DNA of 43,439 nucleotides from an uncultured bacterium (lineage in GTDB: Bacteria; Verrucomicrobiota; Kiritimatiellia; RFP12; UBA1067). The stretch covers positions 1-43,439 of the forward strand of contig CAIZQW010000240.1 in NCBI GenBank assembly GCA_903935195.1. Reading direction: 5' to 3'. This document shows positions 1-8,655 of this stretch, one piece after another (position 1 is the first letter of the stretch; each line of letters opens with the position of its first letter). The notes under the pieces are model-generated. The model saw only the letters and a program-made list of their open reading frames with translations, did not search any database and had not been told where the DNA came from. The translations under genes were made by a program, and so were the position numbers.

Positions 1-94
1 CGACTGTCACATCTTGAAGATTCAAATTCTCAACCAACAGCTCCTTCAGTCGTTGCCGAATCTCTGCTAATTTAGTCTCACGTGCATCCATCAT
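1..94 (-). CDS. Acyl carrier protein, N-terminal part (runs off the window)
   Basis: Reading leftward from an ATG at 94 (a second ATG follows directly at 91), the frame stays open to the window edge for about 31 codons. The encoded start, with KLAEIRQRLKELLVE followed by NLNLQDVTV, has the amphipathic first helix and the 'L-x-LxDVT' turn typical of acyl carrier protein helix I. The Ser that would carry phosphopantetheine lies beyond the edge, so this is a family guess from about 30 residues. It is too short to tell a fatty-acid ACP from a specialised one. Confidence 0.55.
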   Translation of the reverse strand, partial: MMDARETKLAEIRQRLKELLVENLNLQDVTV

Positions 95-373
95 GGTACG
101 TTTCCTTGTTTTAAGACTGCAAATGTTCTGCTGTAAAACCACTCAACTCGGGGCCAAGTCATCCTTTTGTAGAAAAGGTCTGCACATTATCCTTTTTTTA
201 CCCCCTAAAGTCAAGAATCAGCACCCGATAGGCGTGATTTTGTTCACCTGGTGGATATACGCCATTCCCATTGGCATCATCTGATGTCATCGGCAAGCCC
301 ACGCGAGGTCTGGCTAACCGCGCAGGATGGAAACACAAACTCATCCCCGTGAATGATATTTATGCCTGCCGGT
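95..373. other. Intergenic stretch with one short possible ORF
   Basis: No convincing gene is seen between the ACP start and the DUF4143 gene. On the minus strand, 344 to 198 is open for 48 codons and includes the protein-like run DDANGNGVYPPGEQNHAYR, ending in VLILDFRG and a stop. This could be the decayed end of a larger secreted protein, but I do not recognise it. No clear ribosome binding site or terminator was seen. Confidence 0.25.
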
Positions 374-1708
374 TTAAACGGTAGCCTGTCGTCCTAAACT
401 ACAACCCGCGAGATAAAGTGGAGCGTGAAGAAGACCATGATCTTTCTGATTAGTGCCTTGTCCTGAGAAAAGAATAGCGGTTTCGGGAGTATACTTTTCC
501 CGATAAACCTTCATACTTTTCGCCTTGGTATTAATCCCCGCCTTCACCTCGATCGGGATAACTTGCTCGCCGGAGCAGAGCAGAAATTCAATTTCAGACG
601 TTCCACTTCGCCAGGTAAAAACAGTGTCTGCCCCGGCATTCACTAATTCAGAGAGAACAACCGTCTCAGCCAAGTATCCTTTGAATTGTCCAAAGTCATA
701 CTGGTGGATAATCGAAGGTTCAAGCTTCAACATGGCCCCGAGCAATCCGACATCAAAGAGGTAGAGCATAAATGCATTCTTCTCCGCATAAGCAGTAAGA
801 GGTTGCTGGATCGTACGGCAGATGGGGATCCTATGAATAAGGCCGGCTCTCAACAGCCACTCGATGGGACCTTCAAGTTCGTCGTACGTGGAACGTCCCG
901 GCAGAACATCCTTGAAGAGGAACTTTCGGCTACCCGTAACCTCTTTGGCAAGTTGCTGGGGAATATTCTTAAGGACTGATGCGATACGAATCGCCTTCAG
1001 AGCTCCAGAATGTTTGGAAATGTCATCCAAATAGGAGTCCAGAAGGTCACGTTGGAGACGACGGACAGCATCAAAGGCTGCCACACGGGTTTCCCGGCGA
1101 TCGAGATAACAACGGATGACTTCCGGCATGCCTCCTGTGATCAGATATTCTTTAAAAAGATTGAAGGTCTTTATATGAATGGCTGGTGAGATCGCCGTCG
1201 TCATGCGAGCAGCCTCAGAGAGTGACTCGCACAGGGAGAACTCCCCGAGCGCCTGGAGAAACTCAAAGAAGGACATGGGCCTCAGCCATTCGCGTTGGAC
1301 TTTACCTACCGGAAAGTTTTGTTCTGACAGGCCAAGCCCCAGCAAGGAGCCCGAGGCGCATATCCACGCAGTTGGGAATGCTTCATAGAAATACTTCAGC
1401 GAGGTCAGAGCCTCTGGGCAGAGCTGAACCTCATCAAAAATGAGTAACGTTTTTTCCAGCTTGATATCCTGATTCAAATAGACGCCAAGATCCGTCAGGA
1501 TTCGTTCCGGCTTGAGATTAGGAGTAAAGAGCCCGCACAGATCCTTATTCTCGGCAAAGTCCAACAAGATGCAATTTTCGAATTCTTGCCGTCCGAACTC
1601 CCTTAAAATCCACGTCTTACCCACCTGCCGGGCACCTTGCACCAGAAGCGGCTTGCGCTCAGGAGCTGCCTTCCATGCCATCAAAGTATTCCAAAAAGTC
1701 CTTTTCAT
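374..1708 (-). CDS. AAA-family ATPase with DUF4143 C-terminal domain
   Basis: This 444-residue protein belongs to the AAA_14/DUF4143 group of stand-alone P-loop ATPases, whose cellular role is poorly known. Walker A (GARQVGKT) lies at residues 25-32 and Walker B (LLIFDEVQ) around 88-95. The C-terminal third carries EIEFLL and PIEVKAG, the nuclease-fold-like core usual in DUF4143. I chose the ATG at 1708. A TTG twelve codons upstream (1744) is also open, but the family usually starts a few residues before 'LLVQGARQVGKT' and an AGGG lies about 12 nt before the ATG. Such genes are often scattered singly and are thought to move horizontally; its neighbours are unrelated. It runs codirectional with the glycosyltransferase gene upstream. 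Confidence 0.85.
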   Translation of the reverse strand: MKRTFWNTLMAWKAAPERKPLLVQGARQVGKTWILREFGRQEFENCILLDFAENKDLCGLFTPNLKPERILTDLGVYLNQDIKLEKTLLIFDEVQLCPEALTSLKYFYEAFPTAWICASGSLLGLGLSEQNFPVGKVQREWLRPMSFFEFLQALGEFSLCESLSEAARMTTAISPAIHIKTFNLFKEYLITGGMPEVIRCYLDRRETRVAAFDAVRRLQRDLLDSYLDDISKHSGALKAIRIASVLKNIPQQLAKEVTGSRKFLFKDVLPGRSTYDELEGPIEWLLRAGLIHRIPICRTIQQPLTAYAEKNAFMLYLFDVGLLGAMLKLEPSIIHQYDFGQFKGYLAETVVLSELVNAGADTVFTWRSGTSEIEFLLCSGEQVIPIEVKAGINTKAKSMKVYREKYTPETAILFSGQGTNQKDHGLLHAPLYLAGCSLGRQATV

Positions 1709-1755
1709 GCCAATATCATACCCTAAAAAAAGACCCTCTCGCAATATTATTCGTG

Positions 1756-1786
1756 TGAAAAAAAGAATATTCAGGACTTTTTTTCA
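1756..1786. promoter_or_regulatory. AT-rich inverted repeat upstream of the DUF4143 gene
   Basis: A perfect 10-bp inverted repeat (TGAAAAAAAG at 1756-1765 and CTTTTTTTCA at 1777-1786) with an 11-nt spacer sits about 50 bp upstream of the ATG at 1708. With one G-C pair per arm it is weak as a hairpin, so an operator for the downstream gene is as likely as a terminator for the glycosyltransferase gene ending at 1845. Confidence 0.4.
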
Positions 1787-1844
1787 TATAAATAAAAGAG
1801 TAACCGTCAAACAGGGCGAGGTCTCGTGCTCATAAACAAGGGGT

Positions 1845-3035
1845 CTACGACTGGACGCCGAGGAGGGTTTCGAGGATCGTATAGGCCGCCCGCGGTTGCG
1901 CCAATTGTTTCATCCGTTCCCTCATTTCACTCAGGCGATGGGGATCTTGTAACAGCACGTCCACCTTGTACGGAAGAGTGACAACATCAATAGGGCTCAC
2001 GGCCACCCCTTCTTCGAGCATACTGGCGGCATTGATCTCTTCCTGCCCCGGGATCGGATTAAGAAGGATCATAGGCAAGGCACTCGCCATCGTCTCTGAA
2101 ATCGTAAGTCCACCCGGTTTTCCGATAAAGAGGTCGGCGATTGCCATCCATTCATGCATCTCCTCAGTGTAAGAAATCGCCTTGAACGTCAGATGCGCCG
2201 GTGCATCTTTCGTCGTTTGCACGATTTCGGTAAGAAGTTCCTCGTTCCTTCCGCAGAGGGCCACGATTTGCGCGGGCCTTTCCATTTGCATGAGGGCGCG
2301 AATGGCCACGATGCTCGATTCCATGCCGAAAGTTCCCGCAGAGAGAAGAACAACAGGCACGGAGGGGGCGACCTCGAGTTTTCTCTTAAGGGCATCTTGA
2401 TCCATGCTCTCTGAAAACAGTGGATGAATCGGAATGCCCGTCACCGTGACGCGATCGTCCGGGAACCCAATCTGTCGCAGGTAATAAGCCGATTCATCCG
2501 TGGGGACAAAATAGTGTTCAAACTGATGGCACAACCACATGGCATGAACATGTAAATCGGTCACGACTACGGCATGCCGCGTGGAGAGCTGCTCGTGTTG
2601 AAGCATATAAGAGACAATATCGGAGGCCAGAAAGTGCGTGCAGATCGTAATGTCGGGGTCCTCGGCTTTTAGGCACTCCATGAGTGGCTTCATCTGGAAA
2701 CGTTCTATGGCAACACGAAACGTTTCCCCTTTCCAAGGTGTATCGCTTTTGTCATACCACCATCCCCAAAGGGAAGGTGTTTTACTAACCATCTGCTTAT
2801 AAAGATCAGAATAGACTTCTCCGAGCAAGGCGGAACCATACTCCAGCACATCGATGTGCCGAACCGAAGCGATGCCAGGAAAGTTCTTCGCAGCAACCTC
2901 CAGCGCTTCGCCTGCACGTGTGTGCCCGCTTCCGGAACTGGCCGAGAGAATTAGAACTTTGGCACCTCGGGTCGGGGGTGTCATTGTTAAGGCATCGGGC
3001 GTTGAAGCCTGTTGCTGAGTTGTGTCACTGTTCAT
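1845..3035 (-). CDS. Glycosyltransferase, MGDG synthase / processive diacylglycerol glucosyltransferase family
   Basis: This 396-residue protein matches the GT28-type enzymes that move a sugar from a UDP-sugar to diacylglycerol on the inner face of the membrane (plant MGDG synthase, Bacillus UgtP). The N-terminal motif ILSASSGSGHTRAGEAL (about 29-45) is the acceptor-side Gly-rich loop of this family, and FIGKPGGLTISE (about 303-314) is the UDP-sugar binding loop. Between them lie typical linkers such as VVTDLHVHAMW and VTGIPIHPLF. Its 5' end overlaps the glycosidase gene by 11 nt, so the two are probably co-transcribed. The cardiolipin-synthase-like gene across the divergent promoter suggests a membrane-lipid theme. 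Substrate specificity cannot be read from sequence. Confidence 0.85.
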   Translation of the reverse strand: MNSDTTQQQASTPDALTMTPPTRGAKVLILSASSGSGHTRAGEALEVAAKNFPGIASVRHIDVLEYGSALLGEVYSDLYKQMVSKTPSLWGWWYDKSDTPWKGETFRVAIERFQMKPLMECLKAEDPDITICTHFLASDIVSYMLQHEQLSTRHAVVVTDLHVHAMWLCHQFEHYFVPTDESAYYLRQIGFPDDRVTVTGIPIHPLFSESMDQDALKRKLEVAPSVPVVLLSAGTFGMESSIVAIRALMQMERPAQIVALCGRNEELLTEIVQTTKDAPAHLTFKAISYTEEMHEWMAIADLFIGKPGGLTISETMASALPMILLNPIPGQEEINAASMLEEGVAVSPIDVVTLPYKVDVLLQDPHRLSEMRERMKQLAQPRAAYTILETLLGVQS

Positions 3036-4422
3036 ACGTGCTTCCTTTCAAATGTTTAGTTTCCTCTACTCCAAAGATCGTTGTCATGGCTTCGGGCGCA
3101 TATTCCTCGACAATCTCTTTCGTTAACGCATTCTTCTGCGCGATTTCCGAGTATAGATACGCACTGCGGCGGGGAGCGCGGACGAGATCTGGATCATTGT
3201 GTTGAACGGCGATAAGACCGAACCGCTTCGAAAAACCTTCCCGCCACTCAAAATTATCCAAAAATGACCAGTGAAAGTACCCGAGTATCGGAATACCTTC
3301 CTGAAGGGCCCGATGAACCTGCGCGAGATGTTCGACAATGTAACACGGTCGCTGTTTATCCGTATCATCCGCAATGCCATTTTCGGTGATCAGGATCGGC
3401 TTTCCAAAGCGTTTCCATACAGAGCAAATCGTTCGATATAACCCCTCAGGATAGATCTGCCAACCCATTTGGGTTATCTTTACTCCCTCAGGTGCTTGGC
3501 TGTTATCAATCCAGTACTGGCTACGTTTGCGCCGATCAACCTTCAGGGACGCTCGCGTGTAATAATTAATGCCACAATAGTCGTAGGAGTTTTGGATGCC
3601 GGCAATAGCGGGACCACCATGAATCCAGTGTGGCTTACCAGTTTGAATCGTATAATCCCACCCTTCTGAAGAGAGGCGCCGAGCGATGAAGGCAGCGAAG
3701 TGCTCATACCACCCTGCGAGCCCTCTTGAATTCCAGGCCTCGATCCAAGGATATGCCATGGCTACACCCACCTTTGATTGGGTATTGTCGGGTGCCAACG
3801 GATGTAGCGTGTGGATCAACTGATAGGCTCCTGCATGGGCTCTTAGCAAGGACCTCGATACGGTGCGAAAGGCCCAGATGGAGTGACGTTGCGGCGGAAA
3901 GTGCCCCAAAAGATTACCCATGACCGCTGGCACCATTGGCTCGTTCAATGTCACCCAGTAATCGGGGAAATCCCCCAGCTCGTCGATTACGAACTTCACG
4001 TACCGCAGGAATTGGCTCACCGTATCCGGATTCAGCCAGTCGCCTTGCTCAGCAACCCAGTGCGGGATCACCCAGTGGTGCAAGGTGAGGCAAATCTTAA
4101 ATCCGTGTTGACGAAGCGACTGAAGCATGCGGCGATAATGTTCAATTGCCTCACGATCGAAATGATCTTTCTGTGGTTCGATGCGCGCCCATTCAATGCC
4201 CAGACGGAACCCTTTGTAAGCTAATTTCGCCATGAGGTCGTGATCCTCTTCGTGGCGGTTCCAATAGTCCATGGCACGTCCCGAGACCGTCCGATCTTCG
4301 ATGAAGCCCTTCTGCTCCCAAGCCCACCAGTCAGAATAGGTATTGCCACCCTCGACCTGGTGGCCGCCGGTTGATGTGCCCCAGATGAAATTATCTGGGA
4401 AATCTAGTCTGTCTTTAGGCAA
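3025..4422 (-). CDS. Glycoside hydrolase family 1 (beta-glucosidase type)
   Basis: This 465-residue protein is a full-length retaining GH1 enzyme that cleaves terminal beta-glycosides. The N-terminal FIWGTSTGGHQVEGG (12-26) holds the sugar-binding Gln and His. The acid/base is E161 in the TLNEP motif, and the nucleophile is E347 in the ITENG motif. The start is a TTG at 4422: no ATG is suitably placed, but AGGAGG lies 7 nt upstream, one of the best ribosome binding sites in the window. There is no signal peptide, so it is cytoplasmic. Its coupling to a lipid glycosyltransferase raises the possibility that it acts on glycolipid or on imported oligosaccharides; that is inference. Confidence 0.92.
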   Translation of the reverse strand: MPKDRLDFPDNFIWGTSTGGHQVEGGNTYSDWWAWEQKGFIEDRTVSGRAMDYWNRHEEDHDLMAKLAYKGFRLGIEWARIEPQKDHFDREAIEHYRRMLQSLRQHGFKICLTLHHWVIPHWVAEQGDWLNPDTVSQFLRYVKFVIDELGDFPDYWVTLNEPMVPAVMGNLLGHFPPQRHSIWAFRTVSRSLLRAHAGAYQLIHTLHPLAPDNTQSKVGVAMAYPWIEAWNSRGLAGWYEHFAAFIARRLSSEGWDYTIQTGKPHWIHGGPAIAGIQNSYDYCGINYYTRASLKVDRRKRSQYWIDNSQAPEGVKITQMGWQIYPEGLYRTICSVWKRFGKPILITENGIADDTDKQRPCYIVEHLAQVHRALQEGIPILGYFHWSFLDNFEWREGFSKRFGLIAVQHNDPDLVRAPRRSAYLYSEIAQKNALTKEIVEEYAPEAMTTIFGVEETKHLKGSTYEQ

Positions 4423-4473
4423 CGTACGTCCTCCTGTGAAACTTCAAACTGGAAGTTGATAATAGATTACTGC

Positions 4474-4552
4474 GCGAAGCGTCTCTTCGCTATGGGGTGT
4501 AACCCTGCGGTAACATAGGCCTCCCGAACGTCAATGTAGGGTTTGACCCCAT
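4474..4552. repeat. Palindromic repeat in the divergent promoter region
   Basis: Two nested structures lie between the glycosidase and the cardiolipin-synthase-like gene. The first is a hairpin, GCGAAG/CTTCGC (4474-4479, 4485-4490). The second is a 15-bp inverted repeat, ATGGGGTGTAACCCT (4492-4506) with AGGGTTTGACCCCAT (4538-4552), with two mismatches and a 31-nt centre. The layout suggests a small dispersed palindromic element rather than a simple operator. Confidence 0.55.
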
Positions 4553-4579
4553 CGTGTATCAACAGGACTTTGAAGTAAT

Positions 4580-5827
4580 ATGTGTCACTACCTTATGTCA
4601 CCGAATAGAAAACATCGTCTGAGGTTGCGGCGGATCGATCGTTCCGCCAGTGGGTGTGGCTTTATCCCAGGCAACCGGATCACTTTGTTGCAAAACGGAG
4701 AAGCCTATTTCCCTGCCATCGAAACAGCCATCGACCAAGCGCAGTATGAAATATTTCTTGAAACGTATATCTACGAGGACGACGCTATCGGGCAACGGAT
4801 TGCTAGCGCATTGGAACGAGCTGCGCGACGCGGCGTGACGGCCCATCTGCTGATTGATGGTTATGGCTCCCAAGATCTGGCGCAAAGCATGCAGAACCGC
4901 TTACGAGCGAGTGGCGTGAATGCGCTTATTTTTCGCCCCAAAGTTTCGCCCTGGACGTTTCGGCGCAGGCGTCTGCGCCGCATGCACAGAAAAATCGTAG
5001 TGGTGGACCGAAAGATCGCCTTTGTGGGAGGGATCAATATTATCGCCGATCGTACGACACCTGACATGCCTCCCCGCTACGACTTCGCCGTGGCGGTGGA
5101 AGGACCCCTAGTCGACGTGATCCGCCATTCCTCTCAGCGACTCTGGTCAGCGGTGTCGTGGCGGCATTGTCGCAAAAGAGGGATCAGCGCAAAGACACTG
5201 CCGGCTTCGACATTCACAGGAGGGGAGATGCGCGCCGCTTTCCTCATGCGAGACAATTTTCATCATCGCCGGGGCATTGAGGCAGAATATTTGCAGGCGA
5301 TCGAAGAGGCTAAAGATGAAATCATTCTTGCCCATGCCTATTTTTTGCCGGGGCGTCATTTCCGTCACGCGCTGAAGCGTGCGGCCGAGCGTGGCGTGCG
5401 AGTGGTTTTGCTGTTGCAAGGCAAGATGGAATATCTGCTCGAGTATTATGCATCACGGGCGCTCTACGGCAATCTGCTCACTGCGGGAATCGAGATTTAT
5501 GAGTATCGCACAACTTTTCTCCACGCCAAAGTGGCCGTGATTGACGGACATTGGGCTACAGTGGGATCTTCGAATATCGATCCCTTTAGCCTGTTGCTTT
5601 CCAATGAGGCGAATGTGGTCATTGAAGACGAAACATTCGGTGCGGCCTTATCGGAGAGTCTCAAAGGAATAATGGCGACGGATGGATATCGGATCATGCC
5701 AGACAGTTGGAAAAAGCACCCCCTGAGATTAAGGTTTTTCAGTTGGCTCTGTTACAGTTTGCTGCGATGGATGCAGGGAATCAGTGGGTATGCCCCCAGC
5801 GCGGACAGACGAGTTGAAAACGAATAA
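4580..5827 (+). CDS. Cardiolipin synthase-like phospholipase D family protein
   Basis: This 415-residue protein has the two HKD motifs of the phospholipase D superfamily: HRKIVVVD (H136, K138, D143) and HAKVAVID (H315, K317, D322). The second is followed by GSSNIDPFS, as in bacterial cardiolipin synthases. The length and the lack of N-terminal membrane helices fit the ClsB type rather than ClsA. Such enzymes join phosphatidylglycerol with a second phospholipid at the inner membrane. Starts at 4580 or 4595 are both possible; AGGA lies about 13 nt before the first. The gene is divergent from the glycosidase/glycosyltransferase pair. Confidence 0.85.
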   Translation: MCHYLMSPNRKHRLRLRRIDRSASGCGFIPGNRITLLQNGEAYFPAIETAIDQAQYEIFLETYIYEDDAIGQRIASALERAARRGVTAHLLIDGYGSQDLAQSMQNRLRASGVNALIFRPKVSPWTFRRRRLRRMHRKIVVVDRKIAFVGGINIIADRTTPDMPPRYDFAVAVEGPLVDVIRHSSQRLWSAVSWRHCRKRGISAKTLPASTFTGGEMRAAFLMRDNFHHRRGIEAEYLQAIEEAKDEIILAHAYFLPGRHFRHALKRAAERGVRVVLLLQGKMEYLLEYYASRALYGNLLTAGIEIYEYRTTFLHAKVAVIDGHWATVGSSNIDPFSLLLSNEANVVIEDETFGAALSESLKGIMATDGYRIMPDSWKKHPLRLRFFSWLCYSLLRWMQGISGYAPSADRRVENE

Positions 5828-5885
5828 GCTCCTAATCAATCATGTCGCAGGGTTATTCAAAATATAAGGAATTCCGTCCCAAATA

Positions 5886-5998
5886 GAGGGAGAAGGGTCT
5901 CAATTAGACATGGGGTACTCGCATCCTTTCGGTTTTTAAATTCTCTAGCTCAGGCTATTAACCGCTTATTGTCTTATGTCAAATTACGACTCTTTGCG
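5886..5998. repeat. 113-bp relic of a RAYT element (MITE-like)
   Basis: The left end (about 5886-5917) and right end (about 5969-5998) are degenerate copies of the terminal inverted repeats of the complete RAYT elements at 7277 and 10148. They share AGAAGGGTC, AATTAGACAT and, inverted, ATGTCAAATTACGAC. The CATCCTTTC inside the left end is also found just inside the left end of the 7277 element. Only about 50 bp remain between the ends, so this is an internally deleted, non-autonomous copy. It ends 22 bp from the stop of the next gene. Confidence 0.65.
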
Positions 5999-6020
5999 TT
6001 TCGGATATAGCATTAGCGCA

Positions 6021-7229
6021 CTATGGCAGGGTCATAGCAAGGCGGAAGCCGAAAAAGTCGTTCCGTTCATCTGGAGTGTAGTCGCTCCAATGCGCTGAAT
6101 AACAGCTTTGCGCGCTGCTACCCCAAAACCCGCCCCGAATCACACGATATCTCCCCTCAAATCCAGGATAATTATACCAGTCGAGGCACCACTCCCAGAC
6201 GTTGCCGTGCATATCATACAACCCCCAGGCATTAGGCAAATAAGAACCGGCTTTTGCCGTACCTTCCAAAATATACGCAGATTGATCAGAGTCGTATATT
6301 TCAGGAACGTTATACCAGTACCGTCCAGCCAAGTCCAAGCAAGAGTCACTTTGCGTATTTGTAAGATTATACCCCGTGTTCAACGCCGTAGTGGTACCCG
6401 CACGGCAGGCATACTCCCACTGCGAGTCGGTCGGCAAATCGAAGGTCGAAAGACCGGTCTTCGCCCGCAACTTGCCCATAAACGATGCGGCGTTCACAGC
6501 GCTGTTGTTAGGCCATTCCACCGCTGGGTCATCGCTATTACTCATCGCATTTTCTCGAATATCGTAATAACTTACATGCTCGACCGGATGGGTGGCGTAG
6601 TAACTCGAGTTATTAAAAAAGCTAGGATTATTTCCCATCACAAGCTCCCACTGCCGCTGCGTCACCTCGAAGACCCCCATGTAGAAGTCCTTGGACAGCA
6701 CACCCGTGGTCAGCCCCGAATCCGAGGCTCCGGGATAATCTGTAGACCTCCTTCCCGCCGTGAAGCTCCCCTTTGGAATTAGGCGTAGAAGGATCTTGTC
6801 CGTTTTATAAATGTCGCTGTTAGCGCTACCTGGAACACCCGATTTCGTCGAATAGTATATTACGGGGTAGTTCACCGCGTTCGTGCCGCCCGAGATGTCG
6901 ACCGACATATAGGGTCCGTCCACAAAGGTTGCAGAATTCGACGTAGCAACCACCCGATAGAACATCGACGGCGCATTTGTCGTCATCGAGTTGGTCACGC
7001 TTACTGCTGCCCCGATCCCAACGACAGTCCTCTGCATCGACCATGCCGCCGCCACCAAGGAAGTGGCCGCCTCAACACGATAGTTATGGTGGACCGTCCC
7101 GGAATCCGCCGTCCTGAAGACAAGTTCGTCGTTGCCCGGAGTGAACGATATTATCTTCAGTTCTTCCGCGCCCGCAACCAATCCCGTCCCGACAAACAAT
7201 AAACACAACCTCCATCTCAACATTTTCAT
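6021..7229 (-). CDS. Secreted SUMF1/formylglycine-enzyme-fold protein
   Basis: This 402-residue protein has a signal peptide (basic start, then LCLLFVGTGLVAGA, cut near residue 21), a roughly 120-residue beta-rich region, and a C-terminal SUMF1/FGE-sulfatase domain from about residue 150. Family signatures are present: FEVTQRQWELVMG, LPTDSQWEYACRAG, MHGNVWEWCLDW, VIRGGFWG and FGFRLA. In true formylglycine-generating enzymes a Cys pair near the C-terminus is catalytic. Here only one Cys (QSCYSAHW) lies in that area, so a binding or structural role is as likely as sulfatase maturation. It sits between a RAYT relic and a complete RAYT element. Confidence 0.85.
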   Translation of the reverse strand: MKMLRWRLCLLFVGTGLVAGAEELKIISFTPGNDELVFRTADSGTVHHNYRVEAATSLVAAAWSMQRTVVGIGAAVSVTNSMTTNAPSMFYRVVATSNSATFVDGPYMSVDISGGTNAVNYPVIYYSTKSGVPGSANSDIYKTDKILLRLIPKGSFTAGRRSTDYPGASDSGLTTGVLSKDFYMGVFEVTQRQWELVMGNNPSFFNNSSYYATHPVEHVSYYDIRENAMSNSDDPAVEWPNNSAVNAASFMGKLRAKTGLSTFDLPTDSQWEYACRAGTTTALNTGYNLTNTQSDSCLDLAGRYWYNVPEIYDSDQSAYILEGTAKAGSYLPNAWGLYDMHGNVWEWCLDWYNYPGFEGRYRVIRGGFWGSSAQSCYSAHWSDYTPDERNDFFGFRLAMTLP

Positions 7230-7276
7230 GTACTCACTTTCATTCTGAGCTCAATAAGTCTGCAAAATTAATAAAG

Positions 7277-8435
7277 GCAGAAGGGTCGTAATTAGACATA
7301 GGACATTTCTCATCCTTTCTCCTTAAGCGCAAGCATCACCTTGCGGAGGGAACGGCTCAGTTTCTTCTCTTCGGACAGGCGCACGGATATCCGCTGGACG
7401 GCTTTTGAGACACCGTGGATGCTCATCCCCGACAGTTCACCGAGTTCGGCGAGCGTCCGTCCTGAACGGGTGCGGGCCACGTAAAGGGCGAGATCGCGTC
7501 CCCAGTCACCGCGCCGGTCAGCAAAGTCCTGCCACGGTTCGCCCTTCACCTGCTCGACAGCCTTGACGACTGCGTCAAAGGACAGCAGCTTGCGCCACGC
7601 CCTGGCATTCGTCTCCGACCCCGCTTTGAGCGGTACCTTGCGCCTCAGCCCTTCGATGAAGGATGTCCCGCCGATGGCCAAGGCTGCCGTCAGCCGCTCG
7701 AAGACTCCTTCCTCCACGCCCTGGCGCAGGTAGTCCTCGATGTAACGGCGGTAGTCCGCTTTCGGGTCGGCGTCCTTCTTCTGCCCTGCGTGCCACCAGA
7801 GCCTCTCGCAGTTCAGCCAGTCCGGCTTCGGCGCATACCCCGCATACGCGTGATAGGAACTCCACGGATGGTTGCGCAGTACAGCGAGACGCGCCTTCAC
7901 CTGTTCCGCCGTCGGACCCTCCTGCATGAATCCCGCCTTTTCCATGGCACGGTCTTCCTTGCCCTGCCCGAGGCTTTGGATGCGCACGGGATTCAGGTGG
8001 ATATAGATGCTGCAAGTCAGCGCCCACGACCCCTGGTTGTCCACGGGGATGCTCTTGAAGCGCGCCTGAAAGAGCGGCCCGGAGCGTCCATGCTTGGCGT
8101 TGAACCAGGCGGCATAGCTCAAATTGAGCCACTGCAGCGCCCGGCTGGCGTTCCCTTCGGGGGTCTCGATCAGCAGATGGTAATGATTGTCCATGAGCAC
8201 GTAGGCGTGCAGCACGACGCAGTAGCGCTCGACCATCGTGGACAGCAGTTCCACGAAATGCTCCCTGTCACGGTCATTCTCGAAAATGTCCTTTCGGAAC
8301 ATTCCGCGCGTGGTGATGTGATACCAGCCGCCTTCCACATTGTGTCTGAGTTGTCTTGGCATGGTCGCACTATATCAAAATCCGCCTAACTTCGCAACAC
8401 CTCATTTGTCCTATGTCTAATTACGACCCCTCTGC
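7277..8435 (-). mobile_element. RAYT element A (IS200-like Y1 transposase with 29-bp inverted ends)
   Basis: The boundaries come from a 29-bp terminal inverted repeat at 7277-7305 and 8407-8435 with one mismatch. It contains the core GGGTCGTAATTAGACAT (inverted at the right end). One transposase gene fills the interior. No target duplication is visible, as expected for Y1-type elements. The right end lies inside the reading frame of the secreted gene starting at 8655, which it truncates. Confidence 0.8.
7310..8362 (-). CDS. REP-associated tyrosine transposase (RAYT, Y1_Tnp family)
   Basis: This 350-residue protein starts with the family signature WYHITTRGMFRKDIF. It has the HUH metal motif in DNHYHLLIET and the nucleophile region LNLSYAAWFNAKHGRSG, followed by FQARFKSIPVD and CSIYIHLNPVR. 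It is the single-strand DNA transposase/nuclease of the IS200/IS605 superfamily. The C-terminal 100 residues (LAELGELSGMSIHGVSKAVQ) look like a helix-turn-helix of DnaA-C type, common in this RAYT subgroup. It is complete and closely similar to the copy at 10172-11239, so both may be recently active. Confidence 0.92.
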   Translation of the reverse strand: MPRQLRHNVEGGWYHITTRGMFRKDIFENDRDREHFVELLSTMVERYCVVLHAYVLMDNHYHLLIETPEGNASRALQWLNLSYAAWFNAKHGRSGPLFQARFKSIPVDNQGSWALTCSIYIHLNPVRIQSLGQGKEDRAMEKAGFMQEGPTAEQVKARLAVLRNHPWSSYHAYAGYAPKPDWLNCERLWWHAGQKKDADPKADYRRYIEDYLRQGVEEGVFERLTAALAIGGTSFIEGLRRKVPLKAGSETNARAWRKLLSFDAVVKAVEQVKGEPWQDFADRRGDWGRDLALYVARTRSGRTLAELGELSGMSIHGVSKAVQRISVRLSEEKKLSRSLRKVMLALKEKG

Positions 8436-8655
8436 GTTTTAATTCATCTTTAAACATCAATAGATCAGGGTAATCAGCAGCCAAATTAAGGGTCTGATCG
8501 GCTAATTTGTTATCCAGGACATCTTTTGTGATGTCCCCGTGAGTGTCTGCGACAGCCTCGAGAGTCGACCACCATGCAAAGGCTCCTCTCGGTGTCGTAC
8601 AGAGAAGGAAAGCAACAATATTTAAGGAAAGAATAAACCGTTGCGACAACTTCAT
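8386..8655 (-). pseudogene. Small secreted protein truncated by RAYT element A
   Basis: The frame begins with a signal peptide (MKLSQRFILSLNIVAFLLCT, then AFA) and continues with AWWSTLEAVADTHGDITKDVL. That run loosely resembles the mature start of secreted zinc-dependent phospholipase C/S1-P1-type proteins (Trp at the mature N-terminus, HG-x-IT motif). From residue 74 on, the frame is encoded by the terminal inverted repeat of the element (8435 downward), so the last 16 residues are not original. No convincing continuation lies on the far side of the element (below 7277). The start overlaps the stop of the HEAT gene by one base (TAATG), so it was translationally coupled to it. Confidence 0.6.

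Noticed and set aside
93-284. 63-codon plus-strand ORF near the window start
   Set aside because: It is antisense to the acyl carrier protein start, has no ribosome binding site and its product looks unlike a protein.
6108-6782. 224-codon plus-strand ORF opposite the SUMF1-fold gene
   Set aside because: The opposite strand has clear family motifs and a signal peptide; this is a shadow frame.
7790-8389. 199-codon plus-strand ORF opposite RAYT A
   Set aside because: It lies wholly antisense to a well-supported transposase; the high GC of that gene makes long shadow frames.
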